Assembly (NCBI GenBank): GCA_017656265.1 | Contig: JACDOD010000013.1 | Coordinates: forward strand, 1-64,000 | Direction of reading: 5' to 3' | DNA: 64,000 nt | Origin: Bacillaceae bacterium | Lineage (GTDB): Bacteria > Bacillota > Bacilli > Bacillales > Alkalibacillaceae | In this document: positions 55,683 to 64,000 of the stretch, one piece after another | Layout of the letters: every line of letters starts with the position of its first letter | Numbering within the stretch: the first letter of the stretch is position 1 | The notes under the pieces: generated by a model | Databases searched by the model: none | Seen by the model: the letters and a program-made list of their open reading frames with translations, nothing else | What the model was told of the DNA's origin: nothing | Translations under genes and position numbers: made by a program

Positions 55683-55710
55683 TTGAAAAACAGCAAAAAT
55701 GCGTTATAAT
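55683..55710 (+). promoter_or_regulatory. Sigma-A promoter of the pur operon
   Basis: TTGAAA (55683-55688), 16 bases, TATAAT (55705-55710). The -35 box is just after the second PurBox. Transcription should start near 55717, about 20 bases before the riboswitch aptamer. Confidence 0.88.
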
Positions 55711-55738
55711 ACTAATGCAAGCAAATAGTACGCGAATA

Positions 55739-55809
55739 CCCTCATATAATTTTGGGAATATGGCCCAAGAGTCTCTACCCGGTTACCGTAAATAACCGGA
55801 CTATGGGGG
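55739..55809 (+). promoter_or_regulatory. Guanine riboswitch aptamer
   Basis: A canonical purine aptamer. P1 pairs CCCTCATA (55739-55746) with TATGGGGG (55802-55809), P2 carries the AATATGG loop, and P3 pairs CCGGTTA with TAACCGG around the CCGTAAA loop. The base that pairs with the ligand, in GGACTATG, is C at 55801, which specifies guanine or hypoxanthine rather than adenine. Ligand binding should favour termination and shut down purine synthesis. Confidence 0.95.
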
Positions 55810-55842
55810 AGAAGTTGTCTGTATGAACCCGAAAATCGTTTT

Positions 55843-55864
55843 AGGGCTCCGTATGCCCTTTTTT
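55843..55864 (+). terminator. First terminator of the guanine riboswitch
   Basis: AGGGC (55843-55847) pairs with GCCCT (55855-55859), followed by six T. The stem is short; CTCC in its loop could pair with GGAG at the 3' edge of P1 in an alternative fold. Confidence 0.65.
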
Positions 55865-55869
55865 GGGAT

Positions 55870-55921
55870 GCAGATTACTTTCTCTTTCATTATGGGGGAA
55901 GGTAATCTGCTTTTGTATTTT
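55870..55921 (+). terminator. Second terminator downstream of the guanine riboswitch
   Basis: GCAGATTAC (55870-55878) pairs perfectly with GTAATCTGC (55902-55910), and TTTTGTATTTTT follows. The loop contains TATGGGGGA (55891-55899), identical to the 3' strand of aptamer P1. This is the stronger of the two terminators before purE. Confidence 0.85.
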
Positions 55922-55952
55922 TACCACGTGCAAAAAAAGGAGTGTCCATGAC

Positions 55953-56438
55953 ATGAAACCATTAGTAGGTGTCATTATGGGAAGTACATCTGACTGGGAA
56001 ACCATGAAACATACATGCGACATACTTGAAGAATTAAATATACCTTATGAAAAGAAAGTGGTATCGGCTCACCGTACGCCGGATTATATGTTTGAGTATG
56101 CAGAAAAGGCAAGGGAGCGGGGGCTGAAGGTGATTGTAGCTGGTGCCGGGGGTGCTGCTCATTTGCCTGGGATGGTAGCTTCCAAAACAACCCTTCCGGT
56201 AATCGGCGTTCCTGTTCAGTCCCGTACTCTTAATGGGCTTGATTCGCTGCTTTCCATCGTGCAAATGCCAGGTGGAGTGCCTGTAGCTACAGTAGCGATC
56301 GGCAGGGCAGGCGCGGTCAATGCCGGACTGTTAGCAGCTGAAATGCTTGGGGCATTTGATGATGAAATCCAGGATCGGTTAGAGAAACGACGTGAAGAAC
56401 TTCGGAAAAAAGTAGAAGCAAGCAGTGAGGAGTTATAA
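55953..56438 (+). CDS. purE: N5-carboxyaminoimidazole ribonucleotide mutase
   Basis: A 161-residue class I PurE, moving the carboxyl group of N5-CAIR to give [17 protein letters not shown] near 6-18, VVSAHRTPD and [11 protein letters not shown] are the substrate-binding segments. ATG 55953 follows AAAAAAAGGAG. It opens the purine operon; pairing with purK fits the bacterial two-step route. Confidence 0.97.
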   Translation: MKPLVGVIMGSTSDWETMKHTCDILEELNIPYEKKVVSAHRTPDYMFEYAEKARERGLKVIVAGAGGAAHLPGMVASKTTLPVIGVPVQSRTLNGLDSLLSIVQMPGGVPVATVAIGRAGAVNAGLLAAEMLGAFDDEIQDRLEKRREELRKKVEASSEEL

Positions 56439-56439
56439 A

Positions 56440-57561
56440 ATGACAAAGAAAATTTTACCCGGACAAACGATTGGCATATTAGGCGGTGGACAGCTGGGCC
56501 GAATGATGGCCATTGCCGCAAAGGAAATGGGCTATCGGATTGCTGTGATGGAGCCCAAAAAAGACTCCCCGACAGCCCAGGTGGCTGATATTGAAATTGT
56601 GGCACCCTATGATGACCTCGATGGAGCGAAAAAGCTGGCTGAACATAGTGATGTCATAACCTATGAATTTGAAAATGTTGATTATGACGTGCTGAACTGG
56701 CTGGAGGAACATGCGTACCTCCCCCAGGGAAGCGAGTTGATCCGCATCACCCAGGATCGAGCCAATGAAAAGGCAGCCATTGAAAAAAGCGGAGGCCAGG
56801 TAGCCCCATATCGTCTTGTTTCCAGCATTGAAGAGCTTGATCAGGCAGTAGCAGAAATCGGCATTCCCTGTGTTTTGAAAACCCGCCGGGGCGGTTATGA
56901 CGGTAAGGGCCAGGTTATGATTAAAGGAAAAGAAAATATAGAAGAGGCTAAAACATTATTAGACCAGGGACTATGTATACTAGAGAAATTTGTGGATTTT
57001 GATAAGGAGATTTCGGTTATTGTGTCCAGAAGTGTGAATGGGGAGACCCGGACATTTCCGGTTGCTGAAAACATCCATGTCGATCATATTTTGCACGAGT
57101 CCATCGTGCCAGCGAGAATGTCAAAAGAGGTTGCCGCAAAGGCTGAACAGGCTGCGGTTGATCTGGCTCAATCCATCGGTATGGTCGGCACGCTGGCTGT
57201 GGAAATGTTTTTAACAAAAGATGGGGAAATTTTTATCAATGAACTGGCACCAAGACCCCATAATTCCGGCCACTATACCATTGATACCTGTGAGACATCC
57301 CAGTTTCAGCAGCATGTGAGAGCAGTTTGCGGATGGCCGCTGGGTAAGACGGACCTATTAAAGCCTGTAGTAATGGTCAACATATTAGGGGAACATTTAG
57401 ATAAGGCAACTGAAAAAATCGATGAATATCAGGACAGCAAGCTTCACCTCTATGGCAAAGATGAAGCAAAACCAAAACGAAAAATGGGGCATCTCAATGT
57501 ACTGGCAGACAGTACAGAAGCGGCCCTTAAAAAAATAGATGCACTTGGAATCTGGAAATAA
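56440..57561 (+). CDS. purK: N5-carboxyaminoimidazole ribonucleotide synthase
   Basis: A 373-residue ATP-grasp enzyme converting AIR, ATP and bicarbonate to N5-CAIR. GILGGGQLGRMMAIAAKEMG near 11-30, KTRRGGYDGKGQ and NELAPRPHNSGHYTID mark the ATP-grasp domains. It starts one base after purE stops, with AGTGAGGAG inside purE. Confidence 0.97.
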   Translation: MTKKILPGQTIGILGGGQLGRMMAIAAKEMGYRIAVMEPKKDSPTAQVADIEIVAPYDDLDGAKKLAEHSDVITYEFENVDYDVLNWLEEHAYLPQGSELIRITQDRANEKAAIEKSGGQVAPYRLVSSIEELDQAVAEIGIPCVLKTRRGGYDGKGQVMIKGKENIEEAKTLLDQGLCILEKFVDFDKEISVIVSRSVNGETRTFPVAENIHVDHILHESIVPARMSKEVAAKAEQAAVDLAQSIGMVGTLAVEMFLTKDGEIFINELAPRPHNSGHYTIDTCETSQFQQHVRAVCGWPLGKTDLLKPVVMVNILGEHLDKATEKIDEYQDSKLHLYGKDEAKPKRKMGHLNVLADSTEAALKKIDALGIWK

Positions 57562-57588
57562 TTCAAGAGACTGTTAGGAGGAAAGCAC

Positions 57589-58881
57589 ATGATTGAACGC
57601 TATACACGACCAGAGATGAAAGAAATCTGGGCAGAGGAAAATAGATTTAAAGCATGGATGGAAGTGGAGATTCTTGCCTGTGAGGCATGGGCAGAACTGG
57701 GAGAAATTCCGAAAGAAGATGTAGCCAAAATTCGTGAGAACGCATCCTTTGATGTCAACCGCATTCATGAAATTGAACAACAGACTCGTCATGATGTGGT
57801 GGCCTTTACCCGTGCGGTATCCGAAACCCTCGGGGAAGAGCGGAAATGGGTTCACTATGGACTGACTTCAACCGATGTGGTGGACACCGCCCTATCCTAT
57901 CTGATTAAACAGGCCAACGATATCATCCGAAAAGACCTGGAAAACTTTGTGGAGATCTTAAGAGAAAAGGCAATAGAACATAAATACACGGTTATGATGG
58001 GACGTACCCACGGTGTCCATGCGGAGCCGACTACTTTTGGGTTAAAGCTCTTACTGTGGTATGCGGAAATGAAGCGGAATCTGGAGCGCTTCAATCGGGC
58101 AGCTGAAGAAATTGAAGTAGGAAAAATTTCTGGAGCTGTTGGTACGTATGCGAACATTGATCCATTTGTGGAAGAGTATGTGTGCAAAAAGCTCGGCTTG
58201 AAGCCGGCTTTGATTTCAACCCAGACGTTGCAGCGGGACAGGCATGCGAACTATATGTCAACGCTGGCCCTGATTGCTACTTCCATTGAAAAGTTTGCGG
58301 TGGAAATTCGCGGCCTACAGAAGTCTGAAACACGGGAAGTAGAAGAATTTTTCGCGAAAGGTCAAAAGGGTTCATCCGCCATGCCTCATAAACGGAATCC
58401 GGTAGGTTCTGAAAACATGACTGGAATGGCCCGGGTAGTGAGAGGCCACATGCTGACAGCCTATGAAAATGTACCTCTCTGGCATGAAAGGGATATTTCC
58501 CATTCATCAGCTGAGCGGATCATTATTCCAGATGCCACTACAGCACTCAATTATATGCTGAACCGCTTCGGTAATATCGTCAAGAACTTAACGGTATTCC
58601 CGGAAAATATGAAACGCAACATGGAAGGCACCTTTGGCTTAATTTACTCCCAGCGGGTGCTGCTTGCTTTAATTGATAAAGGCCTGACCCGTGAAGAGGC
58701 TTATGACACTGTACAGCCATTAGCGATGAAAGCCTGGGAAACGCAGGTTCCATTTAAAGAGCTTGTTGAGCAGGAAGACAAAATTACCTCTCAGCTTTCA
58801 CAGGAAGAAATTGATGATTGCTTTAACTACGAGTATCACCTGAAAAATGTTGATCGTATTTTTGCCCGATTTGGCTTATAA
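57589..58881 (+). CDS. purB: Adenylosuccinate lyase
   Basis: A 430-residue fumarase/aspartase superfamily enzyme acting twice, on SAICAR and on adenylosuccinate. The signature [16 protein letters not shown] lies near 263-278, with the catalytic serine; TSTDVVDTA and [10 protein letters not shown] hold further active-site residues. Behind TTAGGAGGAA. Confidence 0.97.
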   Translation: MIERYTRPEMKEIWAEENRFKAWMEVEILACEAWAELGEIPKEDVAKIRENASFDVNRIHEIEQQTRHDVVAFTRAVSETLGEERKWVHYGLTSTDVVDTALSYLIKQANDIIRKDLENFVEILREKAIEHKYTVMMGRTHGVHAEPTTFGLKLLLWYAEMKRNLERFNRAAEEIEVGKISGAVGTYANIDPFVEEYVCKKLGLKPALISTQTLQRDRHANYMSTLALIATSIEKFAVEIRGLQKSETREVEEFFAKGQKGSSAMPHKRNPVGSENMTGMARVVRGHMLTAYENVPLWHERDISHSSAERIIIPDATTALNYMLNRFGNIVKNLTVFPENMKRNMEGTFGLIYSQRVLLALIDKGLTREEAYDTVQPLAMKAWETQVPFKELVEQEDKITSQLSQEEIDDCFNYEYHLKNVDRIFARFGL

Positions 58882-58909
58882 AATTTTCGCTGGATATAGG
58901 GAGGCGCCT

Positions 58910-59632
58910 ATGAAAAAGGGAAACATGCTGTATGAAGGAAAGGCAAAACGGATTTATGCAACAGATGAGGCGAACATCATCTGGATTGAGTACAAAGACG
59001 ATGCCACCGCGTTTAACGGTGAAAAAAAGGATATCATCAAAGGGAAATCCCGTCTGAACAATGAGATTTCCTCCCTGCTGTTTACGAAAATGCATGAGGC
59101 CGGGATTACAAATCACTTTATCGAAAAGCTGTCGGAAACCGAACAGCTTGTGAAAAAAACGAAGATCATACCACTTGAAGTCGTGGTCCGCAATATAGCA
59201 GCCGGAAGCCTGGCCAAACGATTGGGCATGGAAGAAGGCATTCGATTAAAGAAAACCATCGTGGAATACTACTATAAAAACGATGATCTTGGTGATCCCC
59301 TCATTAATATGGATCATATTGATCTGCTGGAGCTGGCCAGTAAGGAACAGCTGAAGGAAATTCGGGATACAGCTCTTAAAGTCAACGAGGTTCTCACCAG
59401 TCATTTTGATCAGTGCAATGTGCGCTTAGTCGATTTTAAACTGGAATTCGGGCTGGACGAAAATGGAGAGATTTTGCTGGCTGATGAGATCTCTCCGGAT
59501 ACATGCCGCCTCTGGGATAAAACCACCAATCAAAAGTTTGATAAAGACGTGTTTAGAAGAAACCTTGGCAGCCTGACCGAGGCTTATGAGGAAATTTTGA
59601 AACGTTTAAAGGGGGAAACCGATCATGTATAA
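58910..59632 (+). CDS. purC: SAICAR synthetase
   Basis: A 240-residue enzyme joining CAIR and aspartate. LYEGKAKRIY near 8-17, IPLEVVVRNIAAGS near 84-97 and LADEISPDTCRLWD are typical. ATG 58910 follows AGGGAGG; a longer frame lies inside purB. It overlaps purS by 8 bases. Confidence 0.97.
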   Translation: MKKGNMLYEGKAKRIYATDEANIIWIEYKDDATAFNGEKKDIIKGKSRLNNEISSLLFTKMHEAGITNHFIEKLSETEQLVKKTKIIPLEVVVRNIAAGSLAKRLGMEEGIRLKKTIVEYYYKNDDLGDPLINMDHIDLLELASKEQLKEIRDTALKVNEVLTSHFDQCNVRLVDFKLEFGLDENGEILLADEISPDTCRLWDKTTNQKFDKDVFRRNLGSLTEAYEEILKRLKGETDHV

Positions 59633-59876
59633 AGTAAAAGTATATGTCACGTTAAAAGCAGGCGTTCTTGATCCGCAGGGAAAGGCGGTAAAAGGTGCCC
59701 TTCATAGCATGGACTATAAGGAAGTTCAGGATGTTACCATCGGTAAATATATGGAACTCATGATTGAAAAAACAGAGGATATTGAACAGAAAGTAGAAGA
59801 AATGTGCCACCGTCTGCTGGCGAACCCTGTCATCGAAGACTACCGTTATGAAATTGAGGAGGTTGTCCCCCAGTGA
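59625..59876 (+). CDS. purS: FGAM synthase subunit PurS
   Basis: An 83-residue small subunit that bridges PurQ and PurL in the three-part Gram-positive FGAM synthase. [20 protein letters not shown] near 3-22 is the family signature. Overlaps both neighbours (8 and 4 bases), so equal translation of the three subunits is likely. Confidence 0.96.
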   Translation: MYKVKVYVTLKAGVLDPQGKAVKGALHSMDYKEVQDVTIGKYMELMIEKTEDIEQKVEEMCHRLLANPVIEDYRYEIEEVVPQ

Positions 59877-60559
59877 AATACGCCGTGATTGTTTTTCCAG
59901 GATCCAACTGTGATGTGGATATGTACCACGCTATCAAAGATGCGTTAGGGGAAGAGGTTGAATATGTCTCCCATACGGAAGAAGATCTTTCTGAATACGA
60001 TGGAATTTTGCTTCCAGGGGGCTTTTCATACGGTGATTATCTTCGTTCTGGTGCCATCGCACGATTTGCCGATGCGATGTCTGGCGTCATGAAGGCAGCT
60101 GAAGAAGGAAAACCGATACTGGGAGTCTGTAATGGATTCCAGGTACTCCTTGAATCCGGGCTGCTTCCAGGGGCGATGAAGAGAAACCGGGATCTGAAAT
60201 TTATTTGCCGACCGGTGGAATTAAAAGTAGAAAACAACGAAACCATGTTTACGAGTGAATATGAAAAAGGTGAAGTCATCACGATACCAATCGCTCATGG
60301 CGAAGGAAACTACGAATGTGATGATGAGACCTTGAAAAAGCTTGAAGATAACAACCAGATTGTATTTCGCTATCACGGAGAAAATCCAAACGGTTCCAAA
60401 GGTGATATTGCCGGCATCATCAATGAAAGAGGAAATGTGCTTGGCATGATGCCTCACCCGGAGCGGGCTGTTGATGAAATCCTGGGCAATACAGATGGAT
60501 TAAAACTGTTTCAATCGATTTTGAAAAATTGGAGGGAATCACATGTCTACACGTCTTGA
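59873..60559 (+). CDS. purQ: FGAM synthase glutaminase subunit PurQ
   Basis: A 228-residue class I glutamine amidotransferase. [17 protein letters not shown] opens it, the nucleophile Cys lies in [19 protein letters not shown] near 84-102, and the His/Glu pair in MMPHPERAV near 193-201. GTG 59873 overlaps the purS stop (GTGA). It overlaps purL by 17 bases. Confidence 0.97.
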   Translation: MKYAVIVFPGSNCDVDMYHAIKDALGEEVEYVSHTEEDLSEYDGILLPGGFSYGDYLRSGAIARFADAMSGVMKAAEEGKPILGVCNGFQVLLESGLLPGAMKRNRDLKFICRPVELKVENNETMFTSEYEKGEVITIPIAHGEGNYECDDETLKKLEDNNQIVFRYHGENPNGSKGDIAGIINERGNVLGMMPHPERAVDEILGNTDGLKLFQSILKNWRESHVYTS

Positions 60560-62774
60560 ACCCACTGCTGAACAGATCAAAGAAGAAAAAATTTACCGTG
60601 AAATGGGACTCCGGGACGATGAATATGAGCGGGCTGTAAACATGCTGGGACGCCTTCCGAATTACACGGAAACGGGACTGTTTTCGGTTATGTGGTCTGA
60701 GCACTGCAGCTATAAAACATCCAAGCCTGTGTTGAAAAAGTTCCCTACAAAAGGAAAGCACGTGCTGCAAGGTCCCGGTGAGGGAGCCGGTATTGTAGAT
60801 ATTGGCGATGGACAGGCCGTTGTATTTAAAATTGAAAGCCATAACCACCCATCAGCGATTGAGCCGTATCAGGGAGCTGCAACAGGTGTGGGAGGAATCA
60901 TCCGTGATGTTTTCTCCATGGGTGCTCGTCCAATCGCCCTGTTAAATTCCCTCCGTTTTGGGGAGCTGGACAACCCGCGGGTAAAATATTTGTTTGAAGA
61001 AGTGGTAGCGGGGATTGCCGGATATGGAAACTGTATTGGGATTCCAACTGTCGGCGGTGAAGTTCAGTTTGATGATTCCTATAAAGGAAACCCCCTCGTC
61101 AATGCGATGTGCGTGGGTATCATTGATCATGATGACATTCAGAAAGGTCAGGCGAAAGGGATCGGTAACACGGTTATGTATGTGGGAGCAGCGACCGGAC
61201 GGGACGGCATTCATGGCGCAACCTTTGCTTCAGAGGAATTGACTGATGAATCAGAAGAAGATCGTCCGGCAGTACAGGTGGGGGATCCATTTATGGAGAA
61301 ACTCCTGCTGGAAGCCTGCCTGGAACTGGTGAAATCCGATGCCCTTGTAGGGATTCAGGATATGGGAGCTGCCGGGCTGACATCCTCATCCAGTGAAATG
61401 GCAAGTAAAGCTGGAACAGGAATTGAGATGAATCTGGATGAAGTCCCACAGCGCGAATTGAACATGACCCCTTATGAAATGATGCTGTCAGAATCACAGG
61501 AACGGATGCTGATCGTTGTGAAAAAGGGCCGCGAGCAGGAAGTGATTGACCTGTTTGAACGCTATGGGCTTGAAGCAAAAGCGATCGGTAAAGTGACCGA
61601 CGACAAACGGCTGCGTTTATACCATAAAGGAGAAGTGGTTGCCGATGTGCCGGTAGACGCACTGGCAGAAGATGTACCGGTTCGACACATGCCATCAGCA
61701 GAACCTGAATTTTTCAAAGAAATGCATGCGATGGAACCTAAGATTCCAGAAGTAAAAGACCTTCAAGAGACTCTGGTAAAATTGCTGAAACAGCCAACCA
61801 TTGCCAGCAAGAAGTGGGTATATGACCAGTATGACTATATGGTTCGTACCAATACCGTTGTGCCTCCAGGTTCAGATGCTGCTGTACTTCGTATTCGCGG
61901 TACGGAAAAGGCTCTGGCGATGACAACGGACTGTAATTCAAGATATTTATATTTAGACCCAGAAACCGGAGGTAAAATTGCCGTTGCAGAAGCTGCCCGT
62001 AACATCGTTGCATCTGGTGGAGAACCATTAGCCATTACTGACTGTCTGAATTTCGGAAATCCGGAAAAACCAGAAATTTTCTGGCAGCTGGATCAAGCGA
62101 CATCCGGTATGAGTGAAGCCTGTCAGGCACTTGAGGCTCCGGTAATCAGCGGAAATGTATCCTTATATAACGAAACGAATGGAACTGCTGTATTCCCAAC
62201 TCCTGTAGTTGGGATGGTTGGGCTGATCCATCATGTTGACCATATTACGACACAATACTTCAAACAAAAGGGAGACCTGATTTATGTCATCGGGGAAACT
62301 TATCCTGAATTCGGCGGAAGTGAATTGCAAAAATTAGTAGAAGGCAACTATTCAGGTAAGGCACCGGCTATTGACTTGAATGTGGAAGAAAAGCGCCAGA
62401 AGCAGCTTCTCGAAGCCATTCAAAAGGGGCTTGTGGCATCTGCCCATGACCTGGCAGAGGGTGGTCTTGCTGTTGCCCTGGCGGAAAGCTTAATGGATGA
62501 ATCCGGACTTGGTGCTGAAGTCACTGTAGATGGCGAAGCAGTTACGGCGTTATTCAGTGAGACCCAGTCCCGCTTTATCGTTACGGTTCCTGAAAACCAA
62601 AAAGCAGCGTTTGAACAAATCGTTGATGATGCAAAACAAATTGGAACCGTGACCGATGATTCCAGACTTGTGATTCGCCATTCAGACCAGGAACTTCTCA
62701 TTCAGGCAGACGTAAAAGATTTAGCCGATGCCTGGAAAGGAGCAATCCCATGTTTGCTGAAATCAAAGGCTTAA
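60543..62774 (+). CDS. purL: FGAM synthase large subunit PurL
   Basis: A 743-residue small-type PurL that depends on PurS and PurQ. ATP-binding segments appear in [20 protein letters not shown] near 80-99, [20 protein letters not shown] near 269-288, and again in the second half ([16 protein letters not shown]). Behind TTGGAGGG inside purQ; it overlaps purF by 25 bases. Confidence 0.97.
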   Translation: MSTRLEPTAEQIKEEKIYREMGLRDDEYERAVNMLGRLPNYTETGLFSVMWSEHCSYKTSKPVLKKFPTKGKHVLQGPGEGAGIVDIGDGQAVVFKIESHNHPSAIEPYQGAATGVGGIIRDVFSMGARPIALLNSLRFGELDNPRVKYLFEEVVAGIAGYGNCIGIPTVGGEVQFDDSYKGNPLVNAMCVGIIDHDDIQKGQAKGIGNTVMYVGAATGRDGIHGATFASEELTDESEEDRPAVQVGDPFMEKLLLEACLELVKSDALVGIQDMGAAGLTSSSSEMASKAGTGIEMNLDEVPQRELNMTPYEMMLSESQERMLIVVKKGREQEVIDLFERYGLEAKAIGKVTDDKRLRLYHKGEVVADVPVDALAEDVPVRHMPSAEPEFFKEMHAMEPKIPEVKDLQETLVKLLKQPTIASKKWVYDQYDYMVRTNTVVPPGSDAAVLRIRGTEKALAMTTDCNSRYLYLDPETGGKIAVAEAARNIVASGGEPLAITDCLNFGNPEKPEIFWQLDQATSGMSEACQALEAPVISGNVSLYNETNGTAVFPTPVVGMVGLIHHVDHITTQYFKQKGDLIYVIGETYPEFGGSELQKLVEGNYSGKAPAIDLNVEEKRQKQLLEAIQKGLVASAHDLAEGGLAVALAESLMDESGLGAEVTVDGEAVTALFSETQSRFIVTVPENQKAAFEQIVDDAKQIGTVTDDSRLVIRHSDQELLIQADVKDLADAWKGAIPCLLKSKA

Positions 62775-64000
62775 ATGAAGAGTGCGGCATCTTTGGTGTG
62801 TATGGGCATCCGGATGCTGCCCAAGTAACCTATTATGGTCTCCATAGCCTGCAGCACAGAGGACAGGAAGGTGCAGGAATCGTTGTTTCCGATGGAAATC
62901 AGCTGACCATCCGAAAAGACCTCGGCCTTGTAACCGAGGTGTTTAAGGAAGGAGACCTGAACAGTCTCGAGGGAAATGCTTCCATTGGTCACGTGCGCTA
63001 TTCAACATCAGGAGGCGGAGGTTATGAAAATGTTCAGCCTCTATTATTCCGTTCTCAGAATGGCTCCATGGCATTAGCCCATAACGGAAACCTGGTGAAT
63101 GCAAATGCGTTGAAACATCAGCTGGAAGTAGGCGGGAGCATTTTCCAGACGACTTCAGATACGGAAGTGCTGGCTCACTTAATCAGGAGAAGCGGCTATA
63201 TCACCTTTGAAGAACGGGTTAAAAACGCCCTTTCCATGCTGAAAGGCGCCTATGCGTTTCTTGTCATGACGGAAAATCAATTAATGGCTGCCCTGGACCC
63301 GCTGGGCATGCGTCCGTTATCCCTCGGGAAAATGGACGGGGCATGGGTCATCGCATCAGAAACCTGTGCTTTTGATGTGGTAGGCGCTGAATATGTTCGG
63401 GAAATTGAACCCGGGGAGCTTGTCATCATCGATAAAGACGGGCTTCGTTCTGTGTCATTCAGCTCTCCAATGGAGCGGGCGATTTGTACGATGGAATATG
63501 TTTATTTTGCCCGTCCGGACAGTAATGTTGATCAGATTAACATTCATGGGGCCCGCAAACGTCTTGGCAAGCAACTGGCTAAAGAAGCCTATGTAGATGC
63601 AGACGTGGTAACAGGTGTTCCCGATTCCAGCATTTCGGCTGCCATCGGTTTTGCCGAAGAGGCAGGCATTCCCTATGAGCTGGGTCTCATTAAAAACCGA
63701 TACGTAGGCCGTACCTTTATTCAGCCTTCCCAGGAGATGCGGGAGAAGGGCGTGAAGATGAAGCTCTCACCTGTTCGGGGCATCGTGGAAGGAAAGCGTG
63801 TCGTAATGGTGGATGATTCCATTGTACGGGGAACCACATCACGCCGGATTGTCCGAATGCTCAGGGAAGCGGGGGCGAAAGAAGTCCATGTCCGAATCAG
63901 CTCACCGCCGATTACGAGCCCTTGTTACTATGGCATTGATACCTCAACATCCGCAGAACTGATCGCAGCTAACCATTCTGTTGAGGAAATCAGGGAAATG
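62750..64000 (+). CDS. purF: Amidophosphoribosyltransferase, 3' end beyond the window
   Basis: The first 417 codons of the committed enzyme of purine synthesis, open to the last base. An 11-residue propeptide ([11 protein letters not shown]) precedes the nucleophile C12, as in B. subtilis PurF, which is matured by self-cleavage. The glutaminase domain has [26 protein letters not shown] and AHNGNLVN; the PRPP loop is [14 protein letters not shown] near 350-363. The last part of the Fe-S cluster region lies outside. The start is within purL behind AAAGGAGC. Confidence 0.96.
   Translation, partial: MFAEIKGLNEECGIFGVYGHPDAAQVTYYGLHSLQHRGQEGAGIVVSDGNQLTIRKDLGLVTEVFKEGDLNSLEGNASIGHVRYSTSGGGGYENVQPLLFRSQNGSMALAHNGNLVNANALKHQLEVGGSIFQTTSDTEVLAHLIRRSGYITFEERVKNALSMLKGAYAFLVMTENQLMAALDPLGMRPLSLGKMDGAWVIASETCAFDVVGAEYVREIEPGELVIIDKDGLRSVSFSSPMERAICTMEYVYFARPDSNVDQINIHGARKRLGKQLAKEAYVDADVVTGVPDSSISAAIGFAEEAGIPYELGLIKNRYVGRTFIQPSQEMREKGVKMKLSPVRGIVEGKRVVMVDDSIVRGTTSRRIVRMLREAGAKEVHVRISSPPITSPCYYGIDTSTSAELIAANHSVEEIREM

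Overview
The window is a continuous stretch of core chromosome from a low-to-moderate G+C Firmicute of the order Bacillales, most like Bacillaceae. Gene order follows the Bacillus subtilis ctsR-to-truA arrangement almost gene for gene, ribosome-binding sites are strong (AGGAGG-like), TTG and GTG starts are common, and control is by Gram-positive RNA elements: a T-box, a guanine riboswitch and an L10 leader. All confidently called genes lie on the plus strand. It is not B. subtilis itself: ispD and ispF are fused, an unrecognised secreted protein gene sits between tuf and rpsJ, and rplM-rpsI are absent downstream of truA.

Layout. 1-92: the 3' end of a 5S rRNA gene and its terminator. 93-1405: a sparse region with one MgtC/SapB-type membrane protein. 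1560-8815: the ctsR-mcsA-mcsB-clpC protein quality-control operon behind a stress promoter with CtsR sites, then radA and disA (DNA repair and c-di-AMP). 8816-12968: yacL, a fused ispDF (isoprenoid precursors) and gltX. 12969-17095: a cysteine T-box controlling cysE-cysS, followed by mrnC, rlmB and yacP/rae1 (RNA maturation and decay). 17100-22323: sigH, rpmG, secE, nusG, rplK-rplA, rplJ-rplL and a small methyltransferase, with a promoter or structured leader before most units. 22324-34893: rpoB-rpoC, ybxF, rpsL, rpsG, fusA, tuf. 34894-37188: the foreign-looking insert, a rod-like predicted RNA structure and two tandem promoters. 37189-52197: the S10-spc-alpha ribosomal supercluster from rpsJ to rplQ, including secY, adk, map and infA. 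52396-55630: ecfA1-ecfA2-ecfT (energy-coupling module of ECF vitamin transporters) and truA. 55631-64000: PurR boxes, promoter, guanine riboswitch and the purine operon purEKBCSQLF, with purF running off the end.

The genes form a growth and biosynthesis core: transcription (rpoB, rpoC, rpoA, nusG, sigH), translation (most ribosomal proteins, EF-G, EF-Tu, IF-1, two tRNA synthetases), protein export and N-terminal processing (secY, secE, map), proteolysis (clpC with its adaptor and kinase) and purine supply. Heavy use of leader RNAs suggests feedback on ribosomal protein and nucleotide levels.

Most worth a second look: the ispDF fusion, which still carries an ispF ribosome-binding site and start codon inside the reading frame; a perfect 15-bp inverted repeat bracketing the ybxF promoter; a 120-base nested RNA rod at 36.7 kb; the orphan secreted protein with an ECF-sigma-like promoter; a second copy of the guanine-riboswitch P1 strand inside a downstream terminator loop; a pair of L1-target-like elements before rplK and rplA; and the truA/purE junction. 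No mobile element, CRISPR array or phage gene was seen. All calls come from reading the sequence; no database search was run.
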